Origin: CAYFUR01 sp964346275
GTDB taxonomy: Bacteria > Sumerlaeota > Sumerlaeia > SLMS01
Assembly (NCBI GenBank): GCA_964346275.1
Contig: CAYFUR010000038.1
Location: forward strand, 1 to 33,694
Direction of reading: 5' to 3'
DNA length: 33,694 bases
Shown here: positions 17,153 through 24,944 of the stretch, piece after piece
How positions within the stretch are numbered: position 1 is the stretch's first letter
How the letters are laid out: the number at the start of each line of letters is the position of its first letter
Translations under genes and position numbers: made by a program
Notes under the pieces: model-generated
The model's database searches: none
What the model saw: only the letters and a program-made list of their open reading frames with translations
Told to the model about the DNA's origin: nothing

Positions 17153-19306
17153 ATGAACAAACAGATTCGGCCCAAGAGGCATAAGCGGGCAAGGGCAACC
17201 TCCTGCGCGTTTCTTCTGCCTGCCTTGCTCTTCCTGTTGCCCACATGGATCTTCGCCCAGGCGACAAGCCCCAGCCTTGTTCTCGAGAAGGTCCTCAAGG
17301 AAACCGGGCTCGACCGCGACCGGCTCCAGCCCGATCCCCACGCACTCCTCTCTTCGGCGGGCAGCTCGAACCGGCCGCCGCTCCTCCGCGCCGTCCAGTC
17401 CGACCCCCTTTCCGCTCCCTATCGCATCGGCATGGCCGAGCAGCGTTTTCTCCAGCGCACCGACTCCCCCCACCGCCTCTTTCTCCACACGGCGGGCCTG
17501 ACCAATGCCAACATCGCCCGTGGCTACCTGGGGAATCCTCTCGGCGCGGAGGACAACGAGCTTCTCCAGGCGGAAGATCCGCTTCTCCGCGCCCTGGAGA
17601 TGCTGGAAGAAGAGTCCGGCTCAATCGCCAATAAGGATGTGCCCTCCTGGGACGATCTTCCCAACCCCGCGCGCTTTGAAATTGCCCGGCTCGTCGCCGC
17701 CCTCTCCAGCGCCGAGAAATTCCACAACCGCGCGTTTCGCGAGCTGCCGGACAACCTGGATGTTGCCATGATGATCGAGCAAATCATGGCAGGCCGTTAT
17801 CGCGACTTCGACGCGCCCGACTATCGCCTCTATGTCGAAGATGTTGAGTACGAAGCCCTCTTCGCCGCCATGCTCGATATCATGGCCGCTCTCGAGGATT
17901 TCGACCATTATGTGGAAAATGCCAGCTCCCTCCCCGAAGTCGCCTGGGAACTGGAAACCCCCATCGGCACCATCGCGATTCATACCGGCGGGGAAGACAA
18001 CCCCCCCCAACACCCCCGGCCGCCCCCCATCGTCGATCTTGGCGGGGACGATACTTACTTCGAGGGGACGCAAAACGACCCCACCCGGGCCTCGGGGATC
18101 TACCACCGTGCTGGCAATGATCGCTACTCCGGCGGCATGGGCCATGGCAGCGCCGCGCTCTTTGGCAGCGGAGTCACCTGGGACGTCGCGGGGGACGATC
18201 TCTACGACGGAGCCAGCTTTTCCCAAGGGTCCGCCGTCTTCGGCGCGGCTGTGCACCTCGACGAAGCTGGGAACGACAGCTACCGCGGCACAGCCTACTC
18301 CCAGGCCTATGCGCTCGGCGGCGCGGCGATCCTGGCGGATCTCGGCGGGAACGACGAATTTCACTCGGTGATTTCCTCCCAGGCCAGCGCCGGGCCCTTC
18401 GCCGCCGCGGTTCTTCTCAATAGCGGGGGAGACGATGTCTATACGCTGGCCAACGATCCGCTCATCGACCGCTCGGCCCAGTCGCCCGGGCACAACGTCT
18501 CCATGGGCCAGGGAGCCGGGACGGGCATCCGCGCCGATTTGCGCGATGGGCGCTCTGTCTCCGGCGGCACGGGGCTTCTGATCGACGATGAGGGAGACGA
18601 TGTCTATACGGCCCAGGTCTTTTGCCAGGGGACCGGCTTTCTCGCCGGTTGCGGCTTCCTCATCGATAGCGCCGGCAATGATCGCTATTCCGGCGTCTGG
18701 TATGCCCAGGGATCGGCAGCGCATTCCGCCGCGGCAGGCCTCATCGATCGGGCGGGGAACGACACCTACACCGCTTCTAAATACACCTCTATCGCCGTGG
18801 CTCACGATTATTCCACCGCTTTCCTCGTGGACGAGCAGGGCGATGATCGCTACCGCGTTGGCAACCTCGGCCTCGGGGCGGGCAACGAAAACGGCGTGGC
18901 CTTTCTCGCCGATGCGGGCGGGAACGATTCCTATGAAATCAAGTCAAGCGAAGGCTATGGCCTGGGCGCCGCTCGCATCGAAAATTGGGGCACCTCGCGG
19001 GAAAACGCCCTGGGGCTCGGACTCTTTTTCGACCTGGGCGGAGGCGACCTCTATGAAACCCAGCGTTCCGGACCCGGAAACGACACGCTCTGGACATGGC
19101 CCCGCCTTCATCCGGACTGGAATCTTCCCGCGGAGAATGGTGTCGGCATCGATGGTGTCTATACAAACCCCTTCCGCACCCTTCCCCGGACAGAGCCGAC
19201 TGGCAAGGACCGCCAGCGGCTCGAAGAAGCCCGTTCCGCCCGGCGCGCTTATCGGTCTAAAATCCCAGCGGGTCCTGGAGGAATTCAATCACCCCCCGAT
19301 GGTTGA
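17153..19306 (+). CDS. Exported GGDDxY-repeat protein
   Basis: 717-aa protein of unknown function. A basic N-terminus (MNKQIRPKRHKRARATS) and hydrophobic core (CAFLLPALLFLLPTWIFAQA) form a signal peptide. Residues ~40-270 are mostly helical. Residues ~293-645 contain about 12 repeats of the form [GAE]G[DN]DxY, near residues 297, 320, 346, 372, 398, 425, 480, 507, 534, 562, 589 and 629. They follow a 26-27-residue period and alternate with Gly/Ala/Ser-Gln-Gly stretches (SQGSAVFGAAVHLDEAGND). Asp/Asn-rich turns at such spacing suggest a calcium-binding beta-helix or solenoid, but the spacing is far longer than the 9-residue RTX repeat. Similar repeats occur in hypothetical proteins of planctomycetes and acidobacteria, from memory. 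ATG 17153 has no strong Shine-Dalgarno sequence. It is divergent from the sensor kinase. Confidence 0.75.
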   Translation: MNKQIRPKRHKRARATSCAFLLPALLFLLPTWIFAQATSPSLVLEKVLKETGLDRDRLQPDPHALLSSAGSSNRPPLLRAVQSDPLSAPYRIGMAEQRFLQRTDSPHRLFLHTAGLTNANIARGYLGNPLGAEDNELLQAEDPLLRALEMLEEESGSIANKDVPSWDDLPNPARFEIARLVAALSSAEKFHNRAFRELPDNLDVAMMIEQIMAGRYRDFDAPDYRLYVEDVEYEALFAAMLDIMAALEDFDHYVENASSLPEVAWELETPIGTIAIHTGGEDNPPQHPRPPPIVDLGGDDTYFEGTQNDPTRASGIYHRAGNDRYSGGMGHGSAALFGSGVTWDVAGDDLYDGASFSQGSAVFGAAVHLDEAGNDSYRGTAYSQAYALGGAAILADLGGNDEFHSVISSQASAGPFAAAVLLNSGGDDVYTLANDPLIDRSAQSPGHNVSMGQGAGTGIRADLRDGRSVSGGTGLLIDDEGDDVYTAQVFCQGTGFLAGCGFLIDSAGNDRYSGVWYAQGSAAHSAAAGLIDRAGNDTYTASKYTSIAVAHDYSTAFLVDEQGDDRYRVGNLGLGAGNENGVAFLADAGGNDSYEIKSSEGYGLGAARIENWGTSRENALGLGLFFDLGGGDLYETQRSGPGNDTLWTWPRLHPDWNLPAENGVGIDGVYTNPFRTLPRTEPTGKDRQRLEEARSARRAYRSKIPAGPGGIQSPPDG

Positions 19307-19457
19307 AAGTGAGCAGGATGGGGATTCCAGAGACAGGAGAAGATTCAAAACGAGACAGAACGGCCCCTCAACAGTCCTCCTCTTGCAGACGTGTTCACGC
19401 CGCAAACTTTGATAATTTCATGGCGCCGGAGCATTTGGAACGGCTCTCGGATGACAA

Positions 19458-19480
19458 TTTTGTGCAATTGTTTGCGCAAA
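19458..19480 (+). promoter_or_regulatory. Possible activator site: paired TTTGnGCAA elements
   Basis: TTTGTGCAA (19459-19467) and the perfect palindrome TTTGCGCAAA (19471-19480) lie ~12 bp apart, 60-85 bp upstream of the -24 box of a sigma-54 promoter. That is a workable distance for an enhancer-binding activator or an architectural protein. Binding is inferred. Confidence 0.35.
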
Positions 19481-19542
19481 GCCATTCTAAAGCGTTTTTC
19501 CCTGCCCCGCAAAGGGTTGTGGGCCGACCCGCCGCTCCCTTG

Positions 19543-19558
19543 TGGCATACCCCTTGCA
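19543..19558 (+). promoter_or_regulatory. Sigma-54 promoter (-24/-12)
   Basis: TGGCATACCCCTTGCA matches the consensus TGGCACRNNNNTTGCW at all but one defined position, with the exact GG-N10-GC spacing. It sits in a 329-bp gene-free stretch (19307-19635), pointing at the 158-aa gene whose ATG is 78 nt downstream. The rest of that stretch shows only the possible activator sites. Confidence 0.85.
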
Positions 19559-19635
19559 CACCCCTCAGTCGCGTCGAGCAAATTCAAAGGCTCGGCGTTT
19601 CGAAAACATTCAAGTTTCGAGGAGTTGTGACAACT

Positions 19636-20112
19636 ATGTTTCCCACTTCGGTGGACTACAAAGACAAGCGTGAAACCCACGAGGAACTGGACCCGCTTCA
19701 TCTTACCATGATGATGTCTGTCCCGGGCTATACGCCCTTCGGCGCGAACCCCGCCGCGGCCAGCGTCCTGTTCTTCCGTGAACTCAACAAAATCGTCGAT
19801 TTCCAGAAGCTGAAATCGCAGACGGGCCGGCTTTTCCGCGGCTCCAATAACCAGAAAGCGGCAACCCGGCATCTCCGCCGCCACGTCCAAAGCACCCTCG
19901 GCGTCGACCTTCCCCTGGAAGATCAGTGCGTCGTGGAAATGATGAACGAAGTGCGCCGTTTCCAGTGGATCGAGGCCGAGCGCGCAGGACGTGATATCTG
20001 GCGCGAGCGAAGCCCCAAGGATCCCGAAGCCGGGGCTCTGCGCGAATGGTTCCGCCTGCATTTCGGCGCCTGGTATCTCGAAAACCGCAAGACAAGGCCC
20101 GCCCGGGCGTAA
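19636..20112 (+). CDS. Orphan 158-aa protein under sigma-54 control
   Basis: Hypothetical cytoplasmic protein that I do not recognise. It begins MFPTSVDYKDKRETHEELDP and has no signal peptide or membrane helix. The middle is basic and helical (LKSQTGRLFRGSNNQKAATR; RHLRRHVQSTLGVDLPLEDQ), the second half holds VEMMNEVRRFQWIEAERAGR and a conserved-looking aromatic end (REWFRLHFGAWYLENRK). A nucleic-acid or ribosome interaction is conceivable from the basic patches but is not shown. The frame is open upstream to 19303; I chose ATG 19636 because it follows the sigma-54 promoter (19543-19558) and GAGGAG. A Rho-independent terminator at 20161-20197 makes it a single-gene unit. Confidence 0.7.
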   Translation: MFPTSVDYKDKRETHEELDPLHLTMMMSVPGYTPFGANPAAASVLFFRELNKIVDFQKLKSQTGRLFRGSNNQKAATRHLRRHVQSTLGVDLPLEDQCVVEMMNEVRRFQWIEAERAGRDIWRERSPKDPEAGALREWFRLHFGAWYLENRKTRPARA

Positions 20113-20160
20113 AATCACCCGGCCACTGCGGCTGCGCATCCCGACAGTATCAGCCACTTC

Positions 20161-20197
20161 CTCCTCCCGTTCGCTCCGGCGGACGGGAGGATTTTCT
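20161..20197 (+). terminator. Rho-independent terminator after the sigma-54-controlled gene
   Basis: CCTCCCGT pairs with ACGGGAGG around a ~12-nt loop, followed directly by ATTTTCTT. It lies ~50 nt after the stop of the 158-aa gene. Confidence 0.75.
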
Positions 20198-20280
20198 TGC
20201 CGCCCGGCCGCCGCGGGGGATAGGTAACCCACCGCCGCACCACGAACCTCTTTTTCTTTGTTTCGCGGAAAGGACGCTTT

Positions 20281-20751
20281 ATGCCGACATTGGAGATGAT
20301 CCACCATCTCGTCGAATACGAAAACTGGGCAAACCGGCAGGCCCTGGAATCTATCCGGGAAGTGGAAGAAGGCGCGGCCCGGGCCGTCTTGACCATGGCC
20401 CATCTGGCCGCCGCCCAACGCAACTGGTTCGCCCGCGTCGCGGGAGAGGAACTGCCCATGGACTTCTTTCCCGAAGTCCCCCTTGAAATCGCTGAGCCAT
20501 TGCTCCGGGAAAGCGAACGTTTGTGGCAGGAATTCCTGGCAAAGCTGGACGATGAGGCCCTTGTCCGGCCCGTTGTCTATACAAACTCGAAGGGGGAAGA
20601 AAAGAGCCGCCCGCTTAGCCAGGTGCTGCTCCACCTTGTGCTTCACGGCCAGCACCACCGTGGCCAGATCGCCAGCTTCGTCCGCCAGGCCGGCGGCCAT
20701 CCCGCCCAAACGGATTTCATCCATTACGAGGACATGCCCTCGGGCGGGTAA
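20281..20751 (+). CDS. DinB-family (YfiT/DinB fold) protein
   Basis: 156-aa member of the DinB / metal-dependent four-helix-bundle superfamily, which includes bacillithiol and mycothiol transferases and many damage-inducible proteins of unknown role. The metal-binding histidines are probably H41 (TMAHLAAAQRNWF) plus H122 and H126 in LHGQHHRGQIASFVRQAG, the family hallmark. The first helix reads MIHHLVEYENWANRQALESI, also typical. The ATG at 20281 is preceded by AAAGGA at 6 nt. The substrate thiol or reaction cannot be told from sequence. It converges on the tusA-like gene with only 7 bp between the stops. Confidence 0.85.
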   Translation: MPTLEMIHHLVEYENWANRQALESIREVEEGAARAVLTMAHLAAAQRNWFARVAGEELPMDFFPEVPLEIAEPLLRESERLWQEFLAKLDDEALVRPVVYTNSKGEEKSRPLSQVLLHLVLHGQHHRGQIASFVRQAGGHPAQTDFIHYEDMPSGG

Positions 20752-20758
20752 CCCCCAT

Positions 20759-21004
20759 TCAGCCCCGCTCGATCAGCAGGCGCCAGATTCCTTCTTCTCC
20801 CGCCCGTTCACGGAGCCGAATCGCGTGGCCCTCCTCTTCGCAGGACCGCGTCACGTTCTCCAGTGGCTCGCCCTCGCGCACGTGGACTTCCAGCAACTGG
20901 CCCGGCGCGATTTCCTCCAGCTCCAGCTTTGTCTTCACAAAAGTCATCGGACAGATTTCCAGCGTGATGTCCAGGCGGGCGGCAATGGGGCGATTGTTGT
21001 TCAT
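20759..21004 (-). CDS. TusA-like sulfur-carrier protein
   Basis: 81-aa protein of the TusA/SirA/YedF family, small carriers that hold a persulfide on a conserved cysteine. The active cysteine is C18 in EICPMTFVKTKLELEE. The usual CPxP motif is changed to CPMT, a recognised subgroup also found as stand-alone proteins. The following LLEVHVREGEPLENVTRSCE and EGHAIRL segments match the family fold. Roles in this family range from tRNA thiolation to molybdenum cofactor and sulfur oxidation; nothing nearby decides between them. Start ATG 21002-21004 follows GGAGGAA ~10 nt upstream. The GT2 gene lies upstream on the same strand, 65 bp away. Confidence 0.85.
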   Translation of the reverse strand: MNNNRPIAARLDITLEICPMTFVKTKLELEEIAPGQLLEVHVREGEPLENVTRSCEEEGHAIRLRERAGEEGIWRLLIERG

Positions 21005-21069
21005 GAGGCGGGTTTCCTCCGGCTGAAACCGGCATCTTCGAACCTGGTGCCCCTTTCACGCAAGTAGGA

Positions 21070-21951
21070 TCAGCCCCCTCCCTCCGCGTATCCCGCGAGA
21101 AACGCCTCGGCGATCCGCGCTTCCCAGACTTCCAGCTCATCGAGCTTCCCCGCCATCAGGCGCCATTTTCCGCCCAGGCCCCGGATGCGCGCCGCCTGCT
21201 CGCGATATTCCGACAGGATGCGCTCGCGCAGCTCGGGATACAGGTCGCAGAACCGCCGCGCGCTGCGCCCGCGCTCACGCGATTTCGCGATATACTGCTC
21301 CGGCGTGAATTCATGCACGTGATACAGCACGGCGTCGTAGGCCAGGCCGATCTTGAGCCCCTGGCCCCAGAGGCGGTAGCCCAGCTCGGTGTCCTCGAAG
21401 GCGGGGTCGGGAAACTCCTCGTCAAAGCGTGCCCCCTCATCGAACCAGCGCCGGTCCACCGAGAGATTCATTGTGTGGAAGTACTCCCACGTGGCCGACA
21501 TTTCGTCCGGGATCAGGTAATAGAATGAATCATGATGCGCCACCCAGTGCATGAATTCGCTCTCCACGCATTCGGGCGCCCAGCGCGTATTGCCCATGAC
21601 CGCGTGGCCCGGACGCTTCTGGTGAAGGCGGTCGTGGGCATCGAGCAATCCCGGCTCGCAGCGCACATCGTCATTCAGAAACAGGACCAATTCCCCTCGG
21701 GCGTGTTCCAGCCCCCGGTTCCGCGCGCGAGCGGGGCCGCCCGCCGGAATATCCAGCCACTCGGTTTCCCACCCCCCGATTTCCAGCAGCGGGGCCGCCT
21801 GGGAGCGCACTTCCCCGGGCCCGCCGTCGCAGACGACGAGGAGCTGTGCCGAAGCTTCTGGCTCCAGAGGGGCAAGGGACCGCAGACACTCCACCAGCCG
21901 GTCGGCACGGTCTTTCACGGTGATGAGGATGGTAAATCGAGGTGGAGCCAT
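21070..21951 (-). CDS. Family 2 glycosyltransferase
   Basis: GT-A-fold glycosyltransferase of 293 aa. It starts MAPPRFTILITVKDRADRLV, followed by a nucleotide-binding segment (LLVVCDGGPGE) and the metal-binding acidic motif ELVLFLNDDVRCEP (~88-100). The second half has FEDTELGYRLWGQGLKIGLA, the ED acid-base region of GT2 enzymes, and a C-terminal helical tail. No membrane segment is seen, so it acts in the cytoplasm on a sugar nucleotide. The acceptor is unknown; exopolysaccharide or glycan assembly is typical. I prefer ATG 21949-21951 because the conserved beta strand starts there. A TTG at 22020 is also in frame, and neither start has a strong ribosome binding site. Confidence 0.88.
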   Translation of the reverse strand: MAPPRFTILITVKDRADRLVECLRSLAPLEPEASAQLLVVCDGGPGEVRSQAAPLLEIGGWETEWLDIPAGGPARARNRGLEHARGELVLFLNDDVRCEPGLLDAHDRLHQKRPGHAVMGNTRWAPECVESEFMHWVAHHDSFYYLIPDEMSATWEYFHTMNLSVDRRWFDEGARFDEEFPDPAFEDTELGYRLWGQGLKIGLAYDAVLYHVHEFTPEQYIAKSRERGRSARRFCDLYPELRERILSEYREQAARIRGLGGKWRLMAGKLDELEVWEARIAEAFLAGYAEGGG

Positions 21952-22023
21952 GAAGTGCGCCAGGAAGGGTTTCCCCCGGGAATCCGATTGAATGACGCCG
22001 CCCGCGGACGTAGTTTTCAAAAC

Positions 22024-22039
22024 AGGCAGGGCCTTTGCG
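22024..22039 (+). promoter_or_regulatory. Possible sigma-54 promoter upstream of the TPR gene
   Basis: AGGCAGGGCCTTTGCG keeps the core GGCA...TTGC and the GG-N10-GC spacing, with mismatches at positions 1, 6 and 16 of the consensus. It lies 48 nt upstream of the TPR protein's ATG. Weaker than the site at 19543, but in a proper intergenic position. Confidence 0.4.
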
Positions 22040-22087
22040 GAACCAAGGTTTCAGAACAACCGCCCCCGCCGGCAAGCAGGATAAGTC

Positions 22088-24061
22088 ATGGATTCCGAGC
22101 TTCAACCCCGATGCGCTGTCGCGCTTCTGCCCTTTGCGGTGCTGGCCCAGCCGGTCAACGCCCGCCAGGCAGACTTGTGCCGGGGCTTCGCCAGCTTTCT
22201 CGAGCAGCGCTTCGGCCAGCTTCCCGGCGTCCACCCCCAGCTCCAGCATCTCTTCGTCAGCTCCGAGGATGATCCCGACCGCAAGGGATGGCTCATGACC
22301 AATTCCCTCTGGCCGCTGGAGCAGGCCTTGGCCATGCCGCTGCCCAATCGCGAACGCCTGACCCATCTGCTTCAGGGGGAGGCGCTTTGGCAGGAAGACA
22401 TGGCCCGCGTGACCCTCGAGCTGATCGATTTCCAGGAGGGAACCTCCCTCTTCAAGGAAAGCACCCAGGGTCCGCCGGAAGAAGTCCTGGAAGAGTTTTT
22501 CGCGATGTTGAGCCGCGCCGGGGGAATCATGACACAATCCGCCCCCGCCGCGCGGTATCTGCGCCGCCCCCCGACGAACCATCCCCGCGCCTTTTCCTTC
22601 TATCTCCAGGCCCTGGCCGCAATCCAGGCCTTCCAGCATGGCGTCCAGCAGCCCGAACCCGCCTTCGCTTTTCTTCTCCGCGCCATCCGCCGCGATCCGC
22701 AGTTCACCCTGGCCTGCGAAAGCCTGGAACTCCTGATCCACCAATGCCTCAACAAAGGCGGACGCCCCGCCCAGGCGGCCCAGCGCGCCCTGGAACGCAC
22801 GCAGATGCGCGCCGCCGACGGATATCCGAGGTTTCACGCGCTGCTTGGCCTCCAGCTCCTTCAATCCGGCGAGAGCCAGCGCGGCCGTCCCCTGCTCGAA
22901 CGTTACCTGGAGGAAGAAACCTCTGGCTCCATGCCTTCCCGTGTCATGATGGCTCTGGCGGGGCTCTATCGGGAAGAGGACGATCGCGAGCACGTGCAGG
23001 GCCTGCTGCGCCGCGCCGTCGAGGCGAATCCCGAAAACGCCGCCGCCTGGGAAGAACTCGGCGACACCCACCAGGAGGCGGGGGAGCGGACCAGGGCGGA
23101 GGAATGCTGGCGCCGCGCTCTCGAGGAAAACCCGGACCGGCCCGGATCGCTTTGGAGCCTGGCGCGGGCTCATCACCAGCGCGGGGATTTCCAGCGCGCC
23201 CGGACGCTCCTCGATCGCTTGCTCCAGCTTGGGGTTCGCGACGCGGACACGCTCTTCCTCTGGATCGACACCATGATCGCCCTCAACGCCCTGGAAGACG
23301 CCGAGGAAGAAGCGATGGAGTGGGTGGAGGCCGATGGCCAGAATCCCCGGGCGTGGCTCGCCATTGGCCGTGTGCGCCGCCGCATGGGGGACTTTCGTGC
23401 CGCGCGGCATTCCGCAGCCAGAATCCAGGAATTCTCCGAGGATCCCCCCGCCCTGGAAGAGGCGGAACTCCTCGAGTTCGGGTGCGATCAACCCTCCGAA
23501 TACCAGCGTTTTGATGAACTCAGGCGCGAATACACCCAGGCGGGCGACGGCTTGACCGATGCCTCCTGGGAGACCCTCAAGTCCCTTGGCGAACGCCATC
23601 CGTGTATCCTGGCGCTGCGCAGGCTCATTGCGGTCGCGGGGGCCCGGCGCGGTTGCGACAGCGACGTGCTCATGGCGCGGAGGGCCCTGGCGCGGGCCTA
23701 TCCTGATCGTTCCGAAGGCTGGGAAGAACTTGGCCGTTTGCAGCTTCGCCTCAAACGCTATTCAGACGCCGTTGATTCCCTCCGGCGGGCCTGCCAGCTT
23801 GATCCCGCGCGGGCGCCGCTTCACCTCGTCCTCAGCCGGGCTGAAATACACGGCGGCCATGTGCGTGACGCTCTCGATTCCCTCCGTGTGGCCGCTTCCC
23901 TCGAGCCTCAGAACGAAACGATCCGCCGCGCTGTCTCCAAGCTCGAAGAAAGACTGGAAGAGAATCCGGCCCTTGCCGCCCCGGCCGAGCCGCCCTCGGG
24001 CGAAATTTCTTCCCCGGATTCGGGGATTCTTCGGTTGCTGCGCCGCTTTTTCCGGCGCTAA
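22088..24061 (+). CDS. Large TPR-repeat protein
   Basis: 657-aa protein composed mostly of tetratricopeptide repeats, with no signal peptide. The N-terminal ~180 residues (MDSELQPRCAVALLPFAVLA...) do not show clear TPRs. From ~270 onward TPR-like pairs are obvious, e.g. NAAAWEELGDTHQEAGERTR, PGSLWSLARAHHQRGDFQRA, PRAWLAIGRVRRRMGDFRAA, SEGWEELGRLQLRLKRYSDA. It ends in a short disordered stretch and a basic tail (LRLLRRFFRR). TPRs bind partner proteins, so a scaffold or assembly role is likely, but the partner is unknown. The ATG has AGGA 6 nt upstream. A possible sigma-54 site precedes it, and a perfect 8-bp hairpin starts at its stop codon. Confidence 0.85.
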   Translation: MDSELQPRCAVALLPFAVLAQPVNARQADLCRGFASFLEQRFGQLPGVHPQLQHLFVSSEDDPDRKGWLMTNSLWPLEQALAMPLPNRERLTHLLQGEALWQEDMARVTLELIDFQEGTSLFKESTQGPPEEVLEEFFAMLSRAGGIMTQSAPAARYLRRPPTNHPRAFSFYLQALAAIQAFQHGVQQPEPAFAFLLRAIRRDPQFTLACESLELLIHQCLNKGGRPAQAAQRALERTQMRAADGYPRFHALLGLQLLQSGESQRGRPLLERYLEEETSGSMPSRVMMALAGLYREEDDREHVQGLLRRAVEANPENAAAWEELGDTHQEAGERTRAEECWRRALEENPDRPGSLWSLARAHHQRGDFQRARTLLDRLLQLGVRDADTLFLWIDTMIALNALEDAEEEAMEWVEADGQNPRAWLAIGRVRRRMGDFRAARHSAARIQEFSEDPPALEEAELLEFGCDQPSEYQRFDELRREYTQAGDGLTDASWETLKSLGERHPCILALRRLIAVAGARRGCDSDVLMARRALARAYPDRSEGWEELGRLQLRLKRYSDAVDSLRRACQLDPARAPLHLVLSRAEIHGGHVRDALDSLRVAASLEPQNETIRRAVSKLEERLEENPALAAPAEPPSGEISSPDSGILRLLRRFFRR

Positions 24062-24086
24062 TTGATCCCATCCCTGCCGGATCAAT
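24061..24086 (+). terminator. Hairpin at the end of the TPR gene (weak terminator or attenuator)
   Basis: ATTGATCC pairs perfectly with GGATCAAT across a 10-nt loop, starting at the last base of the TPR stop codon. No real T-tract follows, so it may slow polymerase or protect the 3' end rather than terminate fully. Confidence 0.35.
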
Positions 24087-24119
24087 CGAATCATTCTTCG
24101 GGTCCATCCCTCTTAACGC

Positions 24120-24944
24120 ATGCTGGTTTACAAAACGATTCCCAAACGCCCTTCGATTCGCGTGGAGCATGAATTCTCCCGGCAATGGGGCGATGCGATT
24201 GTCGCCGGTATTGATGAAGCCGGACGCGGTTGCCTGGCTGGCCCCGTCGTTGCCGGCGCGGTGATCCTCCCCTTCGAGGGCAAGCGCCCCCTTGGTCTCA
24301 ACGATTCCAAGCTCTTGCCCAGAGAGAAACGGGAGAGGCTCTATCGCCAGATTACTCGCCGCGCCCTCGCCTGGTCCGTCGGCATGGCAACGGCCCAGGA
24401 AATCGACCTGGTGAATATCCTCGAGGCCACCCGCCTCGCCGTGCGCCGTGCCCTCGATGCCTTGCCCATCAAACCGGGCGCGCTCGTCACCGACGCCCTG
24501 GAAATCCCCGGATGCGCGCTGCCGGCACTTCCCCTTGTCAAGGGTGACCAGATTTCCTCTTCCGTGTCCGCGGCTTCGATCCTTGCCAAGGTCACGCGCG
24601 ACCGTCTCATGGGCCTTTACCATCACGAATTCCCGGAATTCGCCTGGCACACGAACATGGGTTACGGCACCGAGGAGCACTGGACGGCGCTCCATGCCCA
24701 CGGGCCGACGATCCTTCACCGCATGACCTACGAAGGTGTCGGCTTTTTCCAGGTCCCGCGCCGGTCGCCCACATTCCTCCGGCTCAGCGAGGAAATCGCT
24801 CTACTGGGGGAAAATGATCGGGAAGGACGGTTGAGCTACACACAGCTGCTCCAAAAGTTCTCTCAGCAGTTGCCCCCTCCCGACTATTCCGAGTTAAAAC
24901 GCCTGCTCGCCGAAGATTTCTCCTCCAAGGAAGGAACCCCCTGA
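24120..24944 (+). CDS. rnhB: Ribonuclease HII
   Basis: Endonuclease that cuts the RNA strand of RNA-DNA hybrids and removes single ribonucleotides from DNA. The signature GIDEAGRGCLAGPVVAGAVI (30-49) supplies D32 and E33; the other two catalytic acids are D125 (LVTDALEIPG) and D143 (KGDQISSSVSAASILAKVTR). The 274-aa length exceeds the usual 200-220 aa because of a ~50-residue C-terminal extension after the TYEGVGFFQ segment. The ATG at 24120 lacks a clear Shine-Dalgarno sequence. The stop codon is immediately followed by the purS ATG, so the two are co-transcribed. Confidence 0.96.
   Translation: MLVYKTIPKRPSIRVEHEFSRQWGDAIVAGIDEAGRGCLAGPVVAGAVILPFEGKRPLGLNDSKLLPREKRERLYRQITRRALAWSVGMATAQEIDLVNILEATRLAVRRALDALPIKPGALVTDALEIPGCALPALPLVKGDQISSSVSAASILAKVTRDRLMGLYHHEFPEFAWHTNMGYGTEEHWTALHAHGPTILHRMTYEGVGFFQVPRRSPTFLRLSEEIALLGENDREGRLSYTQLLQKFSQQLPPPDYSELKRLLAEDFSSKEGTP

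Noticed and set aside
17153..19306. RTX toxin or haemolysin-type calcium repeats
   Set aside because: RTX repeats are GGxGxDxUx with a 9-residue period; here the period is 26-27 and the protein has a Sec-type signal peptide rather than a type I secretion C-terminus.
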